Source: Latescibacteria bacterium UBA6620
GTDB taxonomy: Bacteria > Latescibacterota > UBA2968
Length of the DNA stretch: 42,781 nucleotides
Assembly (NCBI GenBank): GCA_002433075.1
Contig: DJHM01000027.1
Location: 916 to 43,696, forward strand
Reading direction: 5' to 3'
Shown here: piece by piece, positions 34,448-41,435 of the stretch
Layout of the letters: each line of letters opens with the position of its first letter
How positions within the stretch are numbered: position 1 is the stretch's first letter
Position numbers and translations under genes: made by a program
Notes under the pieces: generated by a model
The model's database searches: none
The model's input: the letters and a program-made list of their open reading frames with translations, nothing else
Told to the model about the DNA's origin: nothing

Positions 34448-34954
34448 TTAGGCTGATTCGGGTCGTCGCGTCGCCACCCCTTCGCGTTCCAGAAGCACCA
34501 TCACCTTCCCAGGATGTAACTCTTTTTCAGACGCAATTTCCTCGACCGTCTTGCCCTCCTGGTAAGCCTTCGCAACGTCGCTGCCCGCCACGTCCTGTCG
34601 ATATCCCTTCGTCCCGTAGATCCCCTCGTACTTCTTCACCTCGATATCGCCTTCGACCGACACCTGACACGCCAGCCGGAGGTTTCCCTTGAGCTGGATG
34701 AACCGGAACTTCTCGATCGCACCCTTTGGCGATACGGCTCCGGACGGTTTGACTTCAACCGTACACGTGCCACAAAGTCCCATTCCCTCGCAGTTCGTGT
34801 ATTTGGCGATGCCGTTGTAGAGGTCGATATCATTTTCGATCGCCAGCGCTCGCAGGTTCGTGTGCGGCGCGCACTCGATCGTTCTGCCTTCGGGCGTGAA
34901 GGTCACCTTGCAAGTCGTTTTCCGTTCGTCCATCCCGTGAATCTGCGTCGGCAT
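34448..34954 (-). CDS. 2Fe-2S ferredoxin with C-terminal extension
   Basis: A 168-residue protein with a plant-type 2Fe-2S domain: CAPHTNLRALAIENDIDLYNG leads to the cluster ligands NCEGMGLCGTC (C-x5-C-x2-C) and the fourth cysteine in RLACQVSV. It carries electrons to an unidentified partner. The last ~55 residues (GYRQDVAGSDVAKAYQEGKTVEEIASEKELHPGKVMVLLEREGV) form an extra helical region that reads like a small helix-turn-helix/sigma-region-4-like fold (EEIA...PGKVMVLLEREG) not found in ordinary ferredoxins. AGGA precedes ATG 34954. The gene stands alone, divergent from the symporter. Confidence 0.88.
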   Translation of the reverse strand: MPTQIHGMDERKTTCKVTFTPEGRTIECAPHTNLRALAIENDIDLYNGIAKYTNCEGMGLCGTCTVEVKPSGAVSPKGAIEKFRFIQLKGNLRLACQVSVEGDIEVKKYEGIYGTKGYRQDVAGSDVAKAYQEGKTVEEIASEKELHPGKVMVLLEREGVATRRPESA

Positions 34955-35083
34955 TCCTGTCCCCCCTCAACCGGTCGCCCGTCTACCCCGGACTCGTTCG
35001 CGAACGCCAGAAGGTAAATCCACACTCCGCGGTAGACAAGAAAAAACAGCCATTTAACGGGTCTTCTGTCTGCAGATCCCGCG

Positions 35084-35112
35084 TTGACAGCCCCTGAACC
35101 GGGCTCTATACT
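35084..35112 (+). promoter_or_regulatory. Consensus sigma-70 promoter of the symporter operon
   Basis: TTGACA at 35084-35089 and TATACT at 35107-35112 are separated by exactly 17 bases. This places transcription start near 35119, about 30 bases before the symporter ATG. It is the best promoter match in the window. Confidence 0.88.
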
Positions 35113-35149
35113 TAGCGCTCCTTCGAGCCTTGCGTTTAAAGGATCGCGT

Positions 35150-36652
35150 ATGTTCGGACTTCACATCCTCGATGTCGCCACACTGAGCATCTACCTGATC
35201 GGAATCGTCATCGCCGGTCTTTGGGCCGCGCGAAAGGTGAAGGGCGTGGGCGACTACTTTATGGGCGGCCGGGCCTTCGGCAAGGCGTTTATGATTATGC
35301 ATTCTTTCGGCACCGGCACGCACACAGACCAGGCCGTGACGGTTGCCGGCGCCAGCTACAAGCTCGGCCTCGGCGGAATCTGGTATCAGTGGCTCTACCT
35401 TTTCGCCACCCCGTTCTACTGGATCATCGCACCGATCTTCCGTCGACTCCGCTGCATCACGACCGCCGACTTCTTCGCCGGCAGGTTCAGTCCTTCACTC
35501 GAGTTTCTCTACACGTTCTGGGGGCTTTTTTACTTCGCCCTGCAGATCGGGACGATGCTGCTCGGAACAGGCAAGACGGCATCCGCGATTACGGGAGGCG
35601 GCGTTACCGAGTGGCAAGCCATCTGGGTAATGACTCTGCTGTTTCTGTCGTACGGTTTGCTTGGAGGGTTGCCCGCCGCCATCGTCACGGACTTCATCCA
35701 GGGCATCTTCATCATCGTGCTTTCCTTCCTGCTCTGTCCATACGTCCTAGAGCAGGTGGGCGGGTTCAGCGGGCTTCACGCGCAGGTCCCGGCCGAAATG
35801 TTCAGCCTGATCGCCCCCGGCGACCCACCACCCGGTTACGACCGTATCACGCCCTTCTTCATTTTGATGATCGTCATCAACGCTCTTGTCGGAATCGTGG
35901 CCCAACCCCACATTCTGGAGAGCACGTCTGCCGGTAAGACCGAGCTCGAAGGCCGCATCGGTTTCACTTATGGAAATATGATAAAGCGTCTGTGCACGGT
36001 GGCCTGGTCCTTCACCGGCATCGCTTGCATCGCCCTCTACCCGGGGCTCACGGACCCGGAGCACGCTTTCGGACTCGCGTCCCGCGACCTGCTACCCATC
36101 GGGCTGATCGGCGTGATGCTGGCATCGATGATCGCCGCCGTGATGTCCACGTGCGACTCCTTTATGGTCGACGGCGCAGCGCTGTTCGTGGAGAATCTCT
36201 ACAAGCGCCATTTCCGCCCGGACGAAACAGACAGGCACTATATCAACGTGGGCCGGGCCGTTTCGCTCATTATCGTCGCGGGCGGGCTGCTCGTCGCGGA
36301 TCAGTTCGTGTCCGTCGTGGAGATCATCCGGTTCAGCTGGTCTTTCGTGGCATTTTTCGGCATCGCATTCTGGGGCGGCATCGTCTGGCGACGCTGCAAC
36401 AGCCACGGCGCCTGGGCGGGCATTCTCGTGTCCGGCCTCCTCTGGTACATATCCGACGCCGTGTGGGAGTGGGAGCTGCCCGCACAGTACCTGCTCTACA
36501 CGATCGGCGGTTTCGCCGCCCTCGTGATCGCCAGCAAGCTCACCCCACCGCTGCCTGAAGAAAAGCTGAATCGCTTTTATACCATCCTGCACACGCCCGT
36601 CGGCGAAGAGCAAAAGCTTCGCGACGCGGGTATCACTGTCGTTCTGGAGTAG
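35150..36652 (+). CDS. Sodium:solute symporter (SSS) family transporter
   Basis: A 500-residue inner-membrane protein from ATG 35150 (AAAGGA upstream) with about thirteen hydrophobic segments. SSS features: the early IAGLWAARKVKGVGDYFMGGRAFG signature typical of the family, GTGTHTDQAVTVAGASYKLG in TM3, and MLASMIAAVMSTCDSFMVDGAALFVENLYKR, the conserved SxxD-rich TM8-type segment with sodium-site residues. It imports an organic solute with Na+; the cargo is unknown. A strong consensus promoter lies upstream. A 39-residue single-helix protein gene follows 9 bases downstream, so the two are made together. Confidence 0.92.
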   Translation: MFGLHILDVATLSIYLIGIVIAGLWAARKVKGVGDYFMGGRAFGKAFMIMHSFGTGTHTDQAVTVAGASYKLGLGGIWYQWLYLFATPFYWIIAPIFRRLRCITTADFFAGRFSPSLEFLYTFWGLFYFALQIGTMLLGTGKTASAITGGGVTEWQAIWVMTLLFLSYGLLGGLPAAIVTDFIQGIFIIVLSFLLCPYVLEQVGGFSGLHAQVPAEMFSLIAPGDPPPGYDRITPFFILMIVINALVGIVAQPHILESTSAGKTELEGRIGFTYGNMIKRLCTVAWSFTGIACIALYPGLTDPEHAFGLASRDLLPIGLIGVMLASMIAAVMSTCDSFMVDGAALFVENLYKRHFRPDETDRHYINVGRAVSLIIVAGGLLVADQFVSVVEIIRFSWSFVAFFGIAFWGGIVWRRCNSHGAWAGILVSGLLWYISDAVWEWELPAQYLLYTIGGFAALVIASKLTPPLPEEKLNRFYTILHTPVGEEQKLRDAGITVVLE

Positions 36653-36661
36653 GAGGAACCG

Positions 36662-36781
36662 ATGTCCGACCTCGAAATCAGGAAGCCCAACCGACAGACC
36701 GTCATCGGATTCATCGTTGCCTGGGTCTGCGTCATCGCGATTATGGTCCTCACGATGGTGATCGCCCAGATCGGGGCGTAG
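36662..36781 (+). CDS. 39-residue single-span membrane protein, possible symporter subunit
   Basis: ATG 36662 follows a perfect AGGAGG (AGGAGGAACCG) that itself begins at the symporter stop codon. The product has a charged N-terminus (MSDLEIRKPNRQ) and one hydrophobic segment (TVIGFIVAWVCVIAIMVL) followed by a short tail. The size, topology and strict coupling to the SSS gene suggest a small accessory subunit, comparable in principle to small companions of other SSS-type carriers. I do not recognise a named family. Confidence 0.75.
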   Translation: MSDLEIRKPNRQTVIGFIVAWVCVIAIMVLTMVIAQIGA

Positions 36782-36782
36782 A

Positions 36783-36808
36783 CATTGAAGATCGATGATC
36801 GATCATCG
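36783..36808. repeat. Dispersed CATTGAAGAT plus palindrome element
   Basis: CATTGAAGAT (36783-36792) adjoins the perfect 16-base palindrome CGATGATCGATCATCG (36793-36808). The 10-mer recurs at 330-339 and 345-354, and the palindrome words recur in the hairpin at 20822-20842. Confidence 0.7.
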
Positions 36809-36832
36809 TTGATGTACCCCGACCTCCCGCCC

Positions 36833-36875
36833 TTGACGTCTCTCTCCACCAGAATATTTTCGTATAAACGTATAC
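36833..36875 (+). promoter_or_regulatory. ACR3 promoter with ArsR-like operator
   Basis: TTGACG (36833-36838), 16 bases, TATTTT (36855-36860), then the dyad GTATA-AACG-TATAC (36862-36875). An inverted repeat of this kind over the start site is where ArsR-type repressors bind. The matching arsR is a remnant downstream of ACR3. Confidence 0.6.
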
Positions 36876-36894
36876 ATACATCTGTGGAGGGGTG

Positions 36895-37953
36895 ATGGAA
36901 GACAACAGGCTGTCGTTTATCGATCGGTTCCTGACGTTGTGGATCTTCCTCGCGATGGCCGTCGGCATTGCCATCGGTTTCTTTTCCCCGGGTGTCGTCA
37001 ACGTCATTACCGATCTCCAGGTCGGCACCACGTCGATCCCGATCGCCGTCGGCCTGATCCTGATGATGTACCCTCCCTTGGCCAAGGTGAAATACGAGGA
37101 ACTGGGCGGGGTCTTTCGCAACGCGCGGGTACTCGCCCTGTCTCTCGTTCAGAACTGGGTCATCGGCCCCGTCCTGATGTTCGGCCTCGCCGTCCTGTTC
37201 CTGTCAGGCTACCCGGAGTATATGGTCGGCCTCATCACCATCGGCCTCGCACGCTGCATCGCGATGGTGATCGTCTGGAACGACCTGGCCAAGGGTGACC
37301 CAGAGTACGCCGCAGGCCTCGTGGCTTTCAACTCGATCTTCCAGGTCCTGTTCTTCTCGATCTATGCGTGGGTCTTCATCACGGTACTGCCCCCCTGGTT
37401 TGGACTGGAGGGCGTCGTTGTCGACATCACCATCTGGCAGATCGCGGAGAGCGTCCTGATCTACCTTGGCATCCCCTTCTTTGGTGGGATGCTGACCCGC
37501 TTGGTCCTCATCCGAGTCAAAAATCGCGACTGGTACGAATCGAAATTCATTCCTCGGATCAGTCCCCTGACGCTGGTGGCTCTGTTGTTCACGATCGTGG
37601 TGATGTTTTCGCTCAAGGGCGAGTTCATCGTTACCATCCCCCTCGACGTTATACGGATCGCCATTCCTCTCGTCGTCTACTTCGTCCTGATGTTCTTCGT
37701 CTCGTTCCATATGGGGAGGAAGATCGGCGCCGGCTACGGTCAGACCACGACCATCGCCTTCACAGCTGCGAGTAACAACTTCGAGCTGGCCATCGCGGTC
37801 GCCGTCGCCGTATTCGGAATCGACTCTGGAGTCGCCTTTGCTGCGGTGATCGGTCCTTTGGTGGAAGTCCCGGTCCTCGTAGGCTTGGTCAGTGTGGCGA
37901 AACGATTCGAGCGAACCTACTTCGCTACGGCCGAGCCCCAACCCACATCCTGA
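36895..37953 (+). CDS. ACR3-family arsenite efflux transporter
   Basis: A 352-residue inner-membrane protein from ATG 36895 behind GGAGGGG. It has about ten hydrophobic segments. ACR3 landmarks include MMYPPLAKVKYEE early on; GLARCIAMVIVWNDLAKGD, with the conserved cysteine essential in ACR3 proteins; and AASNNFELAIAVAVAVFG plus GPLVEVPVLVGLV at the end. It exports arsenite, and in some members antimonite, using the proton gradient. It is the only intact gene of an ars operon whose arsR and arsC follow as a deletion remnant, so detoxification of arsenite may persist without regulation or arsenate reduction. Confidence 0.95.
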   Translation: MEDNRLSFIDRFLTLWIFLAMAVGIAIGFFSPGVVNVITDLQVGTTSIPIAVGLILMMYPPLAKVKYEELGGVFRNARVLALSLVQNWVIGPVLMFGLAVLFLSGYPEYMVGLITIGLARCIAMVIVWNDLAKGDPEYAAGLVAFNSIFQVLFFSIYAWVFITVLPPWFGLEGVVVDITIWQIAESVLIYLGIPFFGGMLTRLVLIRVKNRDWYESKFIPRISPLTLVALLFTIVVMFSLKGEFIVTIPLDVIRIAIPLVVYFVLMFFVSFHMGRKIGAGYGQTTTIAFTAASNNFELAIAVAVAVFGIDSGVAFAAVIGPLVEVPVLVGLVSVAKRFERTYFATAEPQPTS

Positions 37954-37960
37954 GACGCCC

Positions 37961-38052
37961 GTGAAACACGATCTCCATATCTTCAAGGCATTTTCCGACG
38001 AGACGCGACTCCGGATCCTCTTCCTTCTTGCCGAACGAGAACTGTGCGGGTG
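37961..38052 (+). pseudogene. arsR: ArsR repressor, N-terminal remnant
   Basis: GTG 37961 starts KHDLHIFKAFSDETRLRILFLLAERELCG, the typical first helices of an ArsR/SmtB repressor (LSDETRLRIL motif). It breaks off at the point where metal-sensing CxC and the recognition helix should come; a TGA at 38051 closes the frame. The DNA then continues in another frame as arsC. A deletion has fused the two genes within GAACTGTGCGGGTGATG. No DNA-binding domain remains, so the ACR3 promoter should be constitutive unless another copy exists. Confidence 0.9.
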
Positions 38053-38334
38053 ATGGCCGAGGCCGGTGTCGATATCCGCAACCAACAGTCGCAACACATC
38101 GACGACCTGTCCGGGATTCCGTTCGATTTCGTCATCACCGTCTGCGATCACGCCGCGGAGCGTTGCCCCGTGTTTCCGGGCGAGGTTGCCGTTATCCACC
38201 GGCCATTCGACGATCCACCTAGCCTCGCCGCAGACGCGGAGACTGAAGAGGACGCACTGCGGCATTACCGTCGGGTCAGAGACGAGATCCGCGACTATGC
38301 CGAAAGTCTCCCCGGCCCGCTCGAGCCCGCTTGA
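38044..38334 (+). pseudogene. arsC: Arsenate reductase (LMW-phosphatase type), C-terminal remnant
   Basis: From the junction with arsR, a frame opening GTG CGG GTG ATG GCC reads MAEAGVDIRNQQSQHIDDL, then FDFVITVCDHAAERCPVFPG (the resolving-cysteine block) and DALRHYRRVRDEIRDYAESL. This is the second two-thirds of a thioredoxin-coupled arsenate reductase. The N-terminal phosphate-binding loop with the catalytic cysteine (CxxNxxRS type) is missing, so it cannot reduce arsenate. A GTG with no good ribosome site could still express a fragment. Confidence 0.9.
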
Positions 38335-38422
38335 CGGATTCCCACCTTGCCGGCGTTTCCTCGTCGGCCTATTTTCATTTCCCTCCTGCCACTCCCGCGT
38401 TCCTTTTGAGGATCGTTTTTCA

Positions 38423-38902
38423 ATGATCAGACCCTATGAACCCCGCGACCTGGACCGCATCAAGGAAATCACCGTAATCTGCTTCGAAGGGGTCTCAATC
38501 GATCACAACATCGAGAAAACCTTCGGACAATTCGCTGAGACGGACTGGAAAGCGCGCAAAGCCACGCATATGGACGACGACGTTGCTGCGAATGCAGGCG
38601 GCATCTTCGTCTATGAAGAGAACGGTGTCGTCATCGGCTACATCACGACCCGCATCTTCCGAGACGCCCTGATCGGTCAGATTCCGAACATCTCCGTCCT
38701 CCCCGGACATCAGGGCAAGGGCATCGGAAAGGCCCTGATGAACCGTGCGTTCGACTACTTCGAGCAGCAGGGAATGAAGGTGGCCAAGATCGAAACCCTC
38801 GACCAGAATGACGTCGGCCAGACCTTCTATCCCAATGCCGGCTTCAAGGAAGTCGCAAGACAGATCCACTACGCGATGCCTCTGAGCGACAGGAAGATAT
38901 AG
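38423..38902 (+). CDS. GNAT family N-acetyltransferase
   Basis: A 159-residue protein from ATG 38423 (GAGGA about 11 bases upstream, slightly long). It starts MIRPYEPRDLDRIKEITVICF, has the VIGYITTRIF strand, the acetyl-CoA pyrophosphate loop ISVLPGHQGKGIGKALM (Q/RxxGxG/A motif) and the closing AKIETLDQNDVGQTFYPNAGFKEVARQIHYAMPL. The family transfers acetyl groups from acetyl-CoA to amines or protein N-termini. The acceptor is unknown. It stands alone after the ars remnant. Confidence 0.9.
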   Translation: MIRPYEPRDLDRIKEITVICFEGVSIDHNIEKTFGQFAETDWKARKATHMDDDVAANAGGIFVYEENGVVIGYITTRIFRDALIGQIPNISVLPGHQGKGIGKALMNRAFDYFEQQGMKVAKIETLDQNDVGQTFYPNAGFKEVARQIHYAMPLSDRKI

Positions 38903-38962
38903 AGGCGGTAGACGATAACGAAAGCAGAGGCGCCCTCCTCGGTCATTCGAGCAGAGCGCCTT

Positions 38963-39003
38963 CCATTTTGCCTTTTTGCTTCTGCCTTCTGCCTTCTCAC
39001 TCC
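38963..39003. repeat. TTTTGCCTT/TGCCTTC simple repeat at the stop of a PhyH gene
   Basis: Heptamer-like TTTTGCC, TTCTGCC, TTCTGCC units are followed by CTTCTCACTC (38993-39002). The minus-strand stop codon of the adjacent PhyH gene (38997-38999) is part of the repeat sequence GAGTGAGAAG. Confidence 0.75.
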
Positions 39004-39788
39004 TGCTCCCACACAAGAGGAAAATGCTCCCCGCGCATCAACTCCCCATCCCCCACTTCCACGAAAGGCTTCATCACGTGGTTGCCGCTGGCCACGAAGC
39101 GTGACTCTTCGGTCATATAGTGAATGGCGATCGCTCGTCGGGGCCGTTCGCTCTTGTTGGCGTGTGAACCGTGCCACGTCAGCGCGTGATGGTAGTGGAC
39201 CTCACCTTTCCGAACTGGACGAGTCACAATCTCGACGTCGTGATCCTCGAACCGGTCCGGCATTCCGTCGTAACCGTCCAACCCTTTGATGAACTCGATG
39301 TGGTTCCCCCACTGATGGGACCCGGACACCATACTCATACACCCGTTCTCCACGTCGACGTCATCCATCGCGACCCAGGCGCTCACCTCCGTCATTGGTT
39401 CGATGATCGGCCACAGCGGTGCGTCCTGGTGCCACATATTCACACCGCCCGTACGGGCAGGTTTGTATTGAATCTGATCGTGCCAGATCCTCAGCCGGCT
39501 GGCCCTCGTGAGCTGAGCGATCTCCTCTGTAATTTTCTGGTGACTCAACAGGTCCCGATAGGGCTCGCTCGCCTCCCAGATGTTCACGACCTGCCAGACC
39601 GGCTCCTCCGGCTTCGATCGATTCATATTAATGAGCCTTACCGGCTGTGGGACGCCCTCACGATCCTGATCCGCGATCACTCGATCGAGCTCGTCGCGCA
39701 GGACGTCGACCTCGTCATCGTCCAGGGCGGCTCCCCCGTTCAGGTAACCCTCTCGATGGAAGGTATCGACCTGTTCTTCGCTCAGCAT
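38997..39788 (-). CDS. Phytanoyl-CoA dioxygenase (PhyH) family protein
   Basis: A 263-residue Fe(II)/2-oxoglutarate oxygenase. ATG 39788 (MLSEEQVDTFHREGYL) is preferred because GGAG lies 8 bases upstream and it matches the family start. The iron site is canonical: H120 and D122 in MWHQDAPLWP, distal H206 in LTWHGSHANKS and R218 in RPRRAIAIHY. MSMVSGSHQWGNH is the usual loop. It probably hydroxylates a small metabolite in the cytosol; the substrate is unknown. It is a single gene whose final codons and stop merge into a dispersed TGCCTTC-type repeat. Confidence 0.9.
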   Translation of the reverse strand: MLSEEQVDTFHREGYLNGGAALDDDEVDVLRDELDRVIADQDREGVPQPVRLINMNRSKPEEPVWQVVNIWEASEPYRDLLSHQKITEEIAQLTRASRLRIWHDQIQYKPARTGGVNMWHQDAPLWPIIEPMTEVSAWVAMDDVDVENGCMSMVSGSHQWGNHIEFIKGLDGYDGMPDRFEDHDVEIVTRPVRKGEVHYHHALTWHGSHANKSERPRRAIAIHYMTEESRFVASGNHVMKPFVEVGDGELMRGEHFPLVWEQE

Positions 39789-39894
39789 TCGACTAACTCC
39801 GTCCTTCTGCAAGTTGACTGACCGCATTCTCGAAAACGCATATCGTTGCTCTCGAAAATGGTCATTGCCGGCCGACGTGGCAATGCTAAAAAGA

Positions 39895-39931
39895 AGCCCC
39901 GAGGTCACTCAAAAAGAGCAACCTCGGGGCT
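39895..39931 (-). terminator. Rho-independent terminator of the 108-residue protein gene
   Basis: AGCCCCGAGGT (39895-39905) pairs with ACCTCGGGGCT (39921-39931), an 11-bp perfect stem. On the minus strand it is followed by TCTTTTTAG and lies 44 bases after the stop at 39975. Confidence 0.88.
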
Positions 39932-39974
39932 CCCCAGCTAATCTGGTTACGATCCTGCGGCTTGCAGGAGTCGC

Positions 39975-40301
39975 TCACTTCAACATCACATCGATCTCCT
40001 GATGCACCCGAATGTCACGGACCACATCGACGAGATTCTTGAATGCATGGGCACCACCGTCGACGATCAGCCGTCGCAGGGCTCCCATCTCCTCGTCATC
40101 GTAGGTTCCGTGCATCTCGATATCCTCGAGATAGGCCTTTTTATCCTCCTTGGGCAGCTGGGAGAGCGCGTCGAGTAGCGTAAAGAAGCGATAGCACTTT
40201 TCGTCTTCGAGGCAGCGTTTAGCTGCTGCCAGCAGTTTGTGTTTCGACTTGAGCTCTGTCCCGAACTTCGGGGTGGCAGCTTTCTGGCGGGGCAGGTTCA
40301 T
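39975..40301 (-). CDS. Conserved-looking helical protein, function unknown
   Basis: A 108-residue soluble protein from ATG 40301, chosen for a perfect AGGAGG five bases upstream. It is rich in K, E and D helices: KFGTELKSKHKLLAAAKRCLEDEKCYRFFTLLDALSQLPKEDKKAYLEDIEMHGTYDDEEMGALRRLIVDGGAHAF. No enzyme motif, signal peptide or membrane segment is visible. It has its own strong terminator, so it is a single-gene unit. I do not recognise the family. Confidence 0.75.
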   Translation of the reverse strand: MNLPRQKAATPKFGTELKSKHKLLAAAKRCLEDEKCYRFFTLLDALSQLPKEDKKAYLEDIEMHGTYDDEEMGALRRLIVDGGAHAFKNLVDVVRDIRVHQEIDVMLK

Positions 40302-40481
40302 CTCATCCTCCTGGACGTTTTTCGAATGGACGCCCAACAGATGAGCAATCACCAGACCAGATCACTCCAATTCGCTCAACTCACTAAAAATAAAAACTTT
40401 ACACAATTCCGAGCCTCTCCTCCCATCCCCAGACGCCAGAACATTCTTCCCCCCCCACGATCTCACCCGCAACTTTCTTCA

Positions 40482-40576
40482 TTTTGCCTTCCGGCCTCCG
40501 CCAAAGCTACGGCGTGTCAGGAGGCTCCGGCCCAACGGGCTACCTTTTGAATTTTGCCTTTCTTCTCACTCCTGCC
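40482..40576. repeat. TTTTGCCTT/TGCCTTC repeat with embedded CTCCGCC...GGCGTG hairpin
   Basis: TTTTGCCTTC, a GC-rich hairpin block (GCCTCCGCCAAAGCTACGGCG and onward to 40540), TTTTGCCTTTCTTCTCACTC and TGCCTTCTGCCT follow each other. CTTCTCACTC at 40562-40571 is shared with the repeats at 903 and 38963. It lies directly downstream of the stop of the minus-strand gene at 40584. Confidence 0.75.
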
Positions 40577-40583
40577 TTCTGCC

Positions 40584-40772
40584 TCAATAAGACATCGACT
40601 CCGGTCTTCCGAACATCAGCCGGTATCCGAGGTAGGCCAGCCCGACAACGACCGCCGCTTTCGCAACGAACCACAGCAACCCGATCACGGTCCCGACCAG
40701 CATCATCAGCACGCTGAACCCGACCACCGCAGCAGCGACAATCATCAGGGCTCCAAAAAATTTCGAGATCAT
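40584..40772 (-). CDS. Small two-helix membrane protein next to pspA
   Basis: A 62-residue protein (MISKFFGALMIVAAAVVGFSV...) with two hydrophobic segments separated by a short turn at LVGTVIGLL, and a C-terminal GYRLMFGRPESMSY. The gene starts 9 bases after pspA ends, so it is cotranscribed. It may be a membrane partner that recruits or senses through PspA, as PspB, PspC or LiaI-like proteins do in other bacteria, but it shows no clear similarity to them. Confidence 0.75.
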   Translation of the reverse strand: MISKFFGALMIVAAAVVGFSVLMMLVGTVIGLLWFVAKAAVVVGLAYLGYRLMFGRPESMSY

Positions 40773-40781
40773 CGTTCCCTC

Positions 40782-41435
40782 CTACGTCTGGGATGCCTTC
40801 TTGCGAAGGGCGGTGAGTTCCTCTTCGACCCGACGGTTTCTTTCGAGCCGTTCGTAGTCGTCCGACGGTGGTGGATCCGTGATTTCCTCATAAACTTCGG
40901 CCGCGATCTCGTCCCGCTCGACGTCGTCCACCAACCTGTCGTAGGCCTGAAACGGTTCGGCGTCGAACGTAGGACCACCTTCCGAACGGCGATCCGACTT
41001 CGCCCGACAGGCCGCAAGCGCCGGCCCTCTGGCTTTGGCGTCCTTGAGCTTGACGCGAAGCTCGGACAGGCGTGTCTTGAGCTGTTCTGACACGCTGGCA
41101 GCTTCTGCAACCGCCAAGGACTGTCGATCGATCGACACGTCCAATGCGAGCTTCCGCTCCAGCAGCGTCCTAGCCTCCTCGTCGTTACCCGCTCGCACAG
41201 CGCGTTCCGCCTCCGCTTCAAATCCGGCGGGTCGGCTGCGCATTCCAATCAACCTCCGTTCCATCATCCGGTGGTTGGCAATCGCCCGGCTCGTCTCTGC
41301 GACCACCGCGTTCAGGGCTCTTTCCATATCGATCACCATCTGGGTCACGAGTTTCGGGGTATCCTCGAATCGACTGACAACGTTCTCCACTTCCGCCCGC
41401 ACGATTCGGCTCATCCCGCTAATGGTTCCGGCCAT
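40782..41435 (-). CDS. pspA: PspA/IM30 (phage shock protein A) family membrane-stress protein
   Basis: A 217-residue, almost entirely helical coiled-coil protein. AAGGAG precedes ATG 41435. The start MAGTISGMSRIVRAEVENVVSRFEDTPKLVTQMVIDMERAL matches the PspA/Vipp1 N-terminus, with an amphipathic first helix that binds membranes. Long heptad-rich helices follow (RRLIGMRSRPAGFEAEAERAVRAGNDEEARTLLERKLAL). The family forms ESCRT-III-like rods or rings that protect and reshape the inner membrane under stress. It is paired with a 62-residue membrane protein 9 bases downstream, but no pspF-like regulator is nearby. Confidence 0.92.
   Translation of the reverse strand: MAGTISGMSRIVRAEVENVVSRFEDTPKLVTQMVIDMERALNAVVAETSRAIANHRMMERRLIGMRSRPAGFEAEAERAVRAGNDEEARTLLERKLALDVSIDRQSLAVAEAASVSEQLKTRLSELRVKLKDAKARGPALAACRAKSDRRSEGGPTFDAEPFQAYDRLVDDVERDEIAAEVYEEITDPPPSDDYERLERNRRVEEELTALRKKASQT

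Noticed and set aside
38051..38053. TGA ending the arsR remnant as a possible selenocysteine codon
   Set aside because: Downstream in the same frame the sequence is not ArsR-like, while another frame is clearly arsC. A deletion fusion explains it fully.
38963..40576. TGCCTTC-type repeats as a CRISPR array
   Set aside because: There are no regularly spaced repeats with unique spacers and no cas genes; units are short heptamer-like and contiguous.
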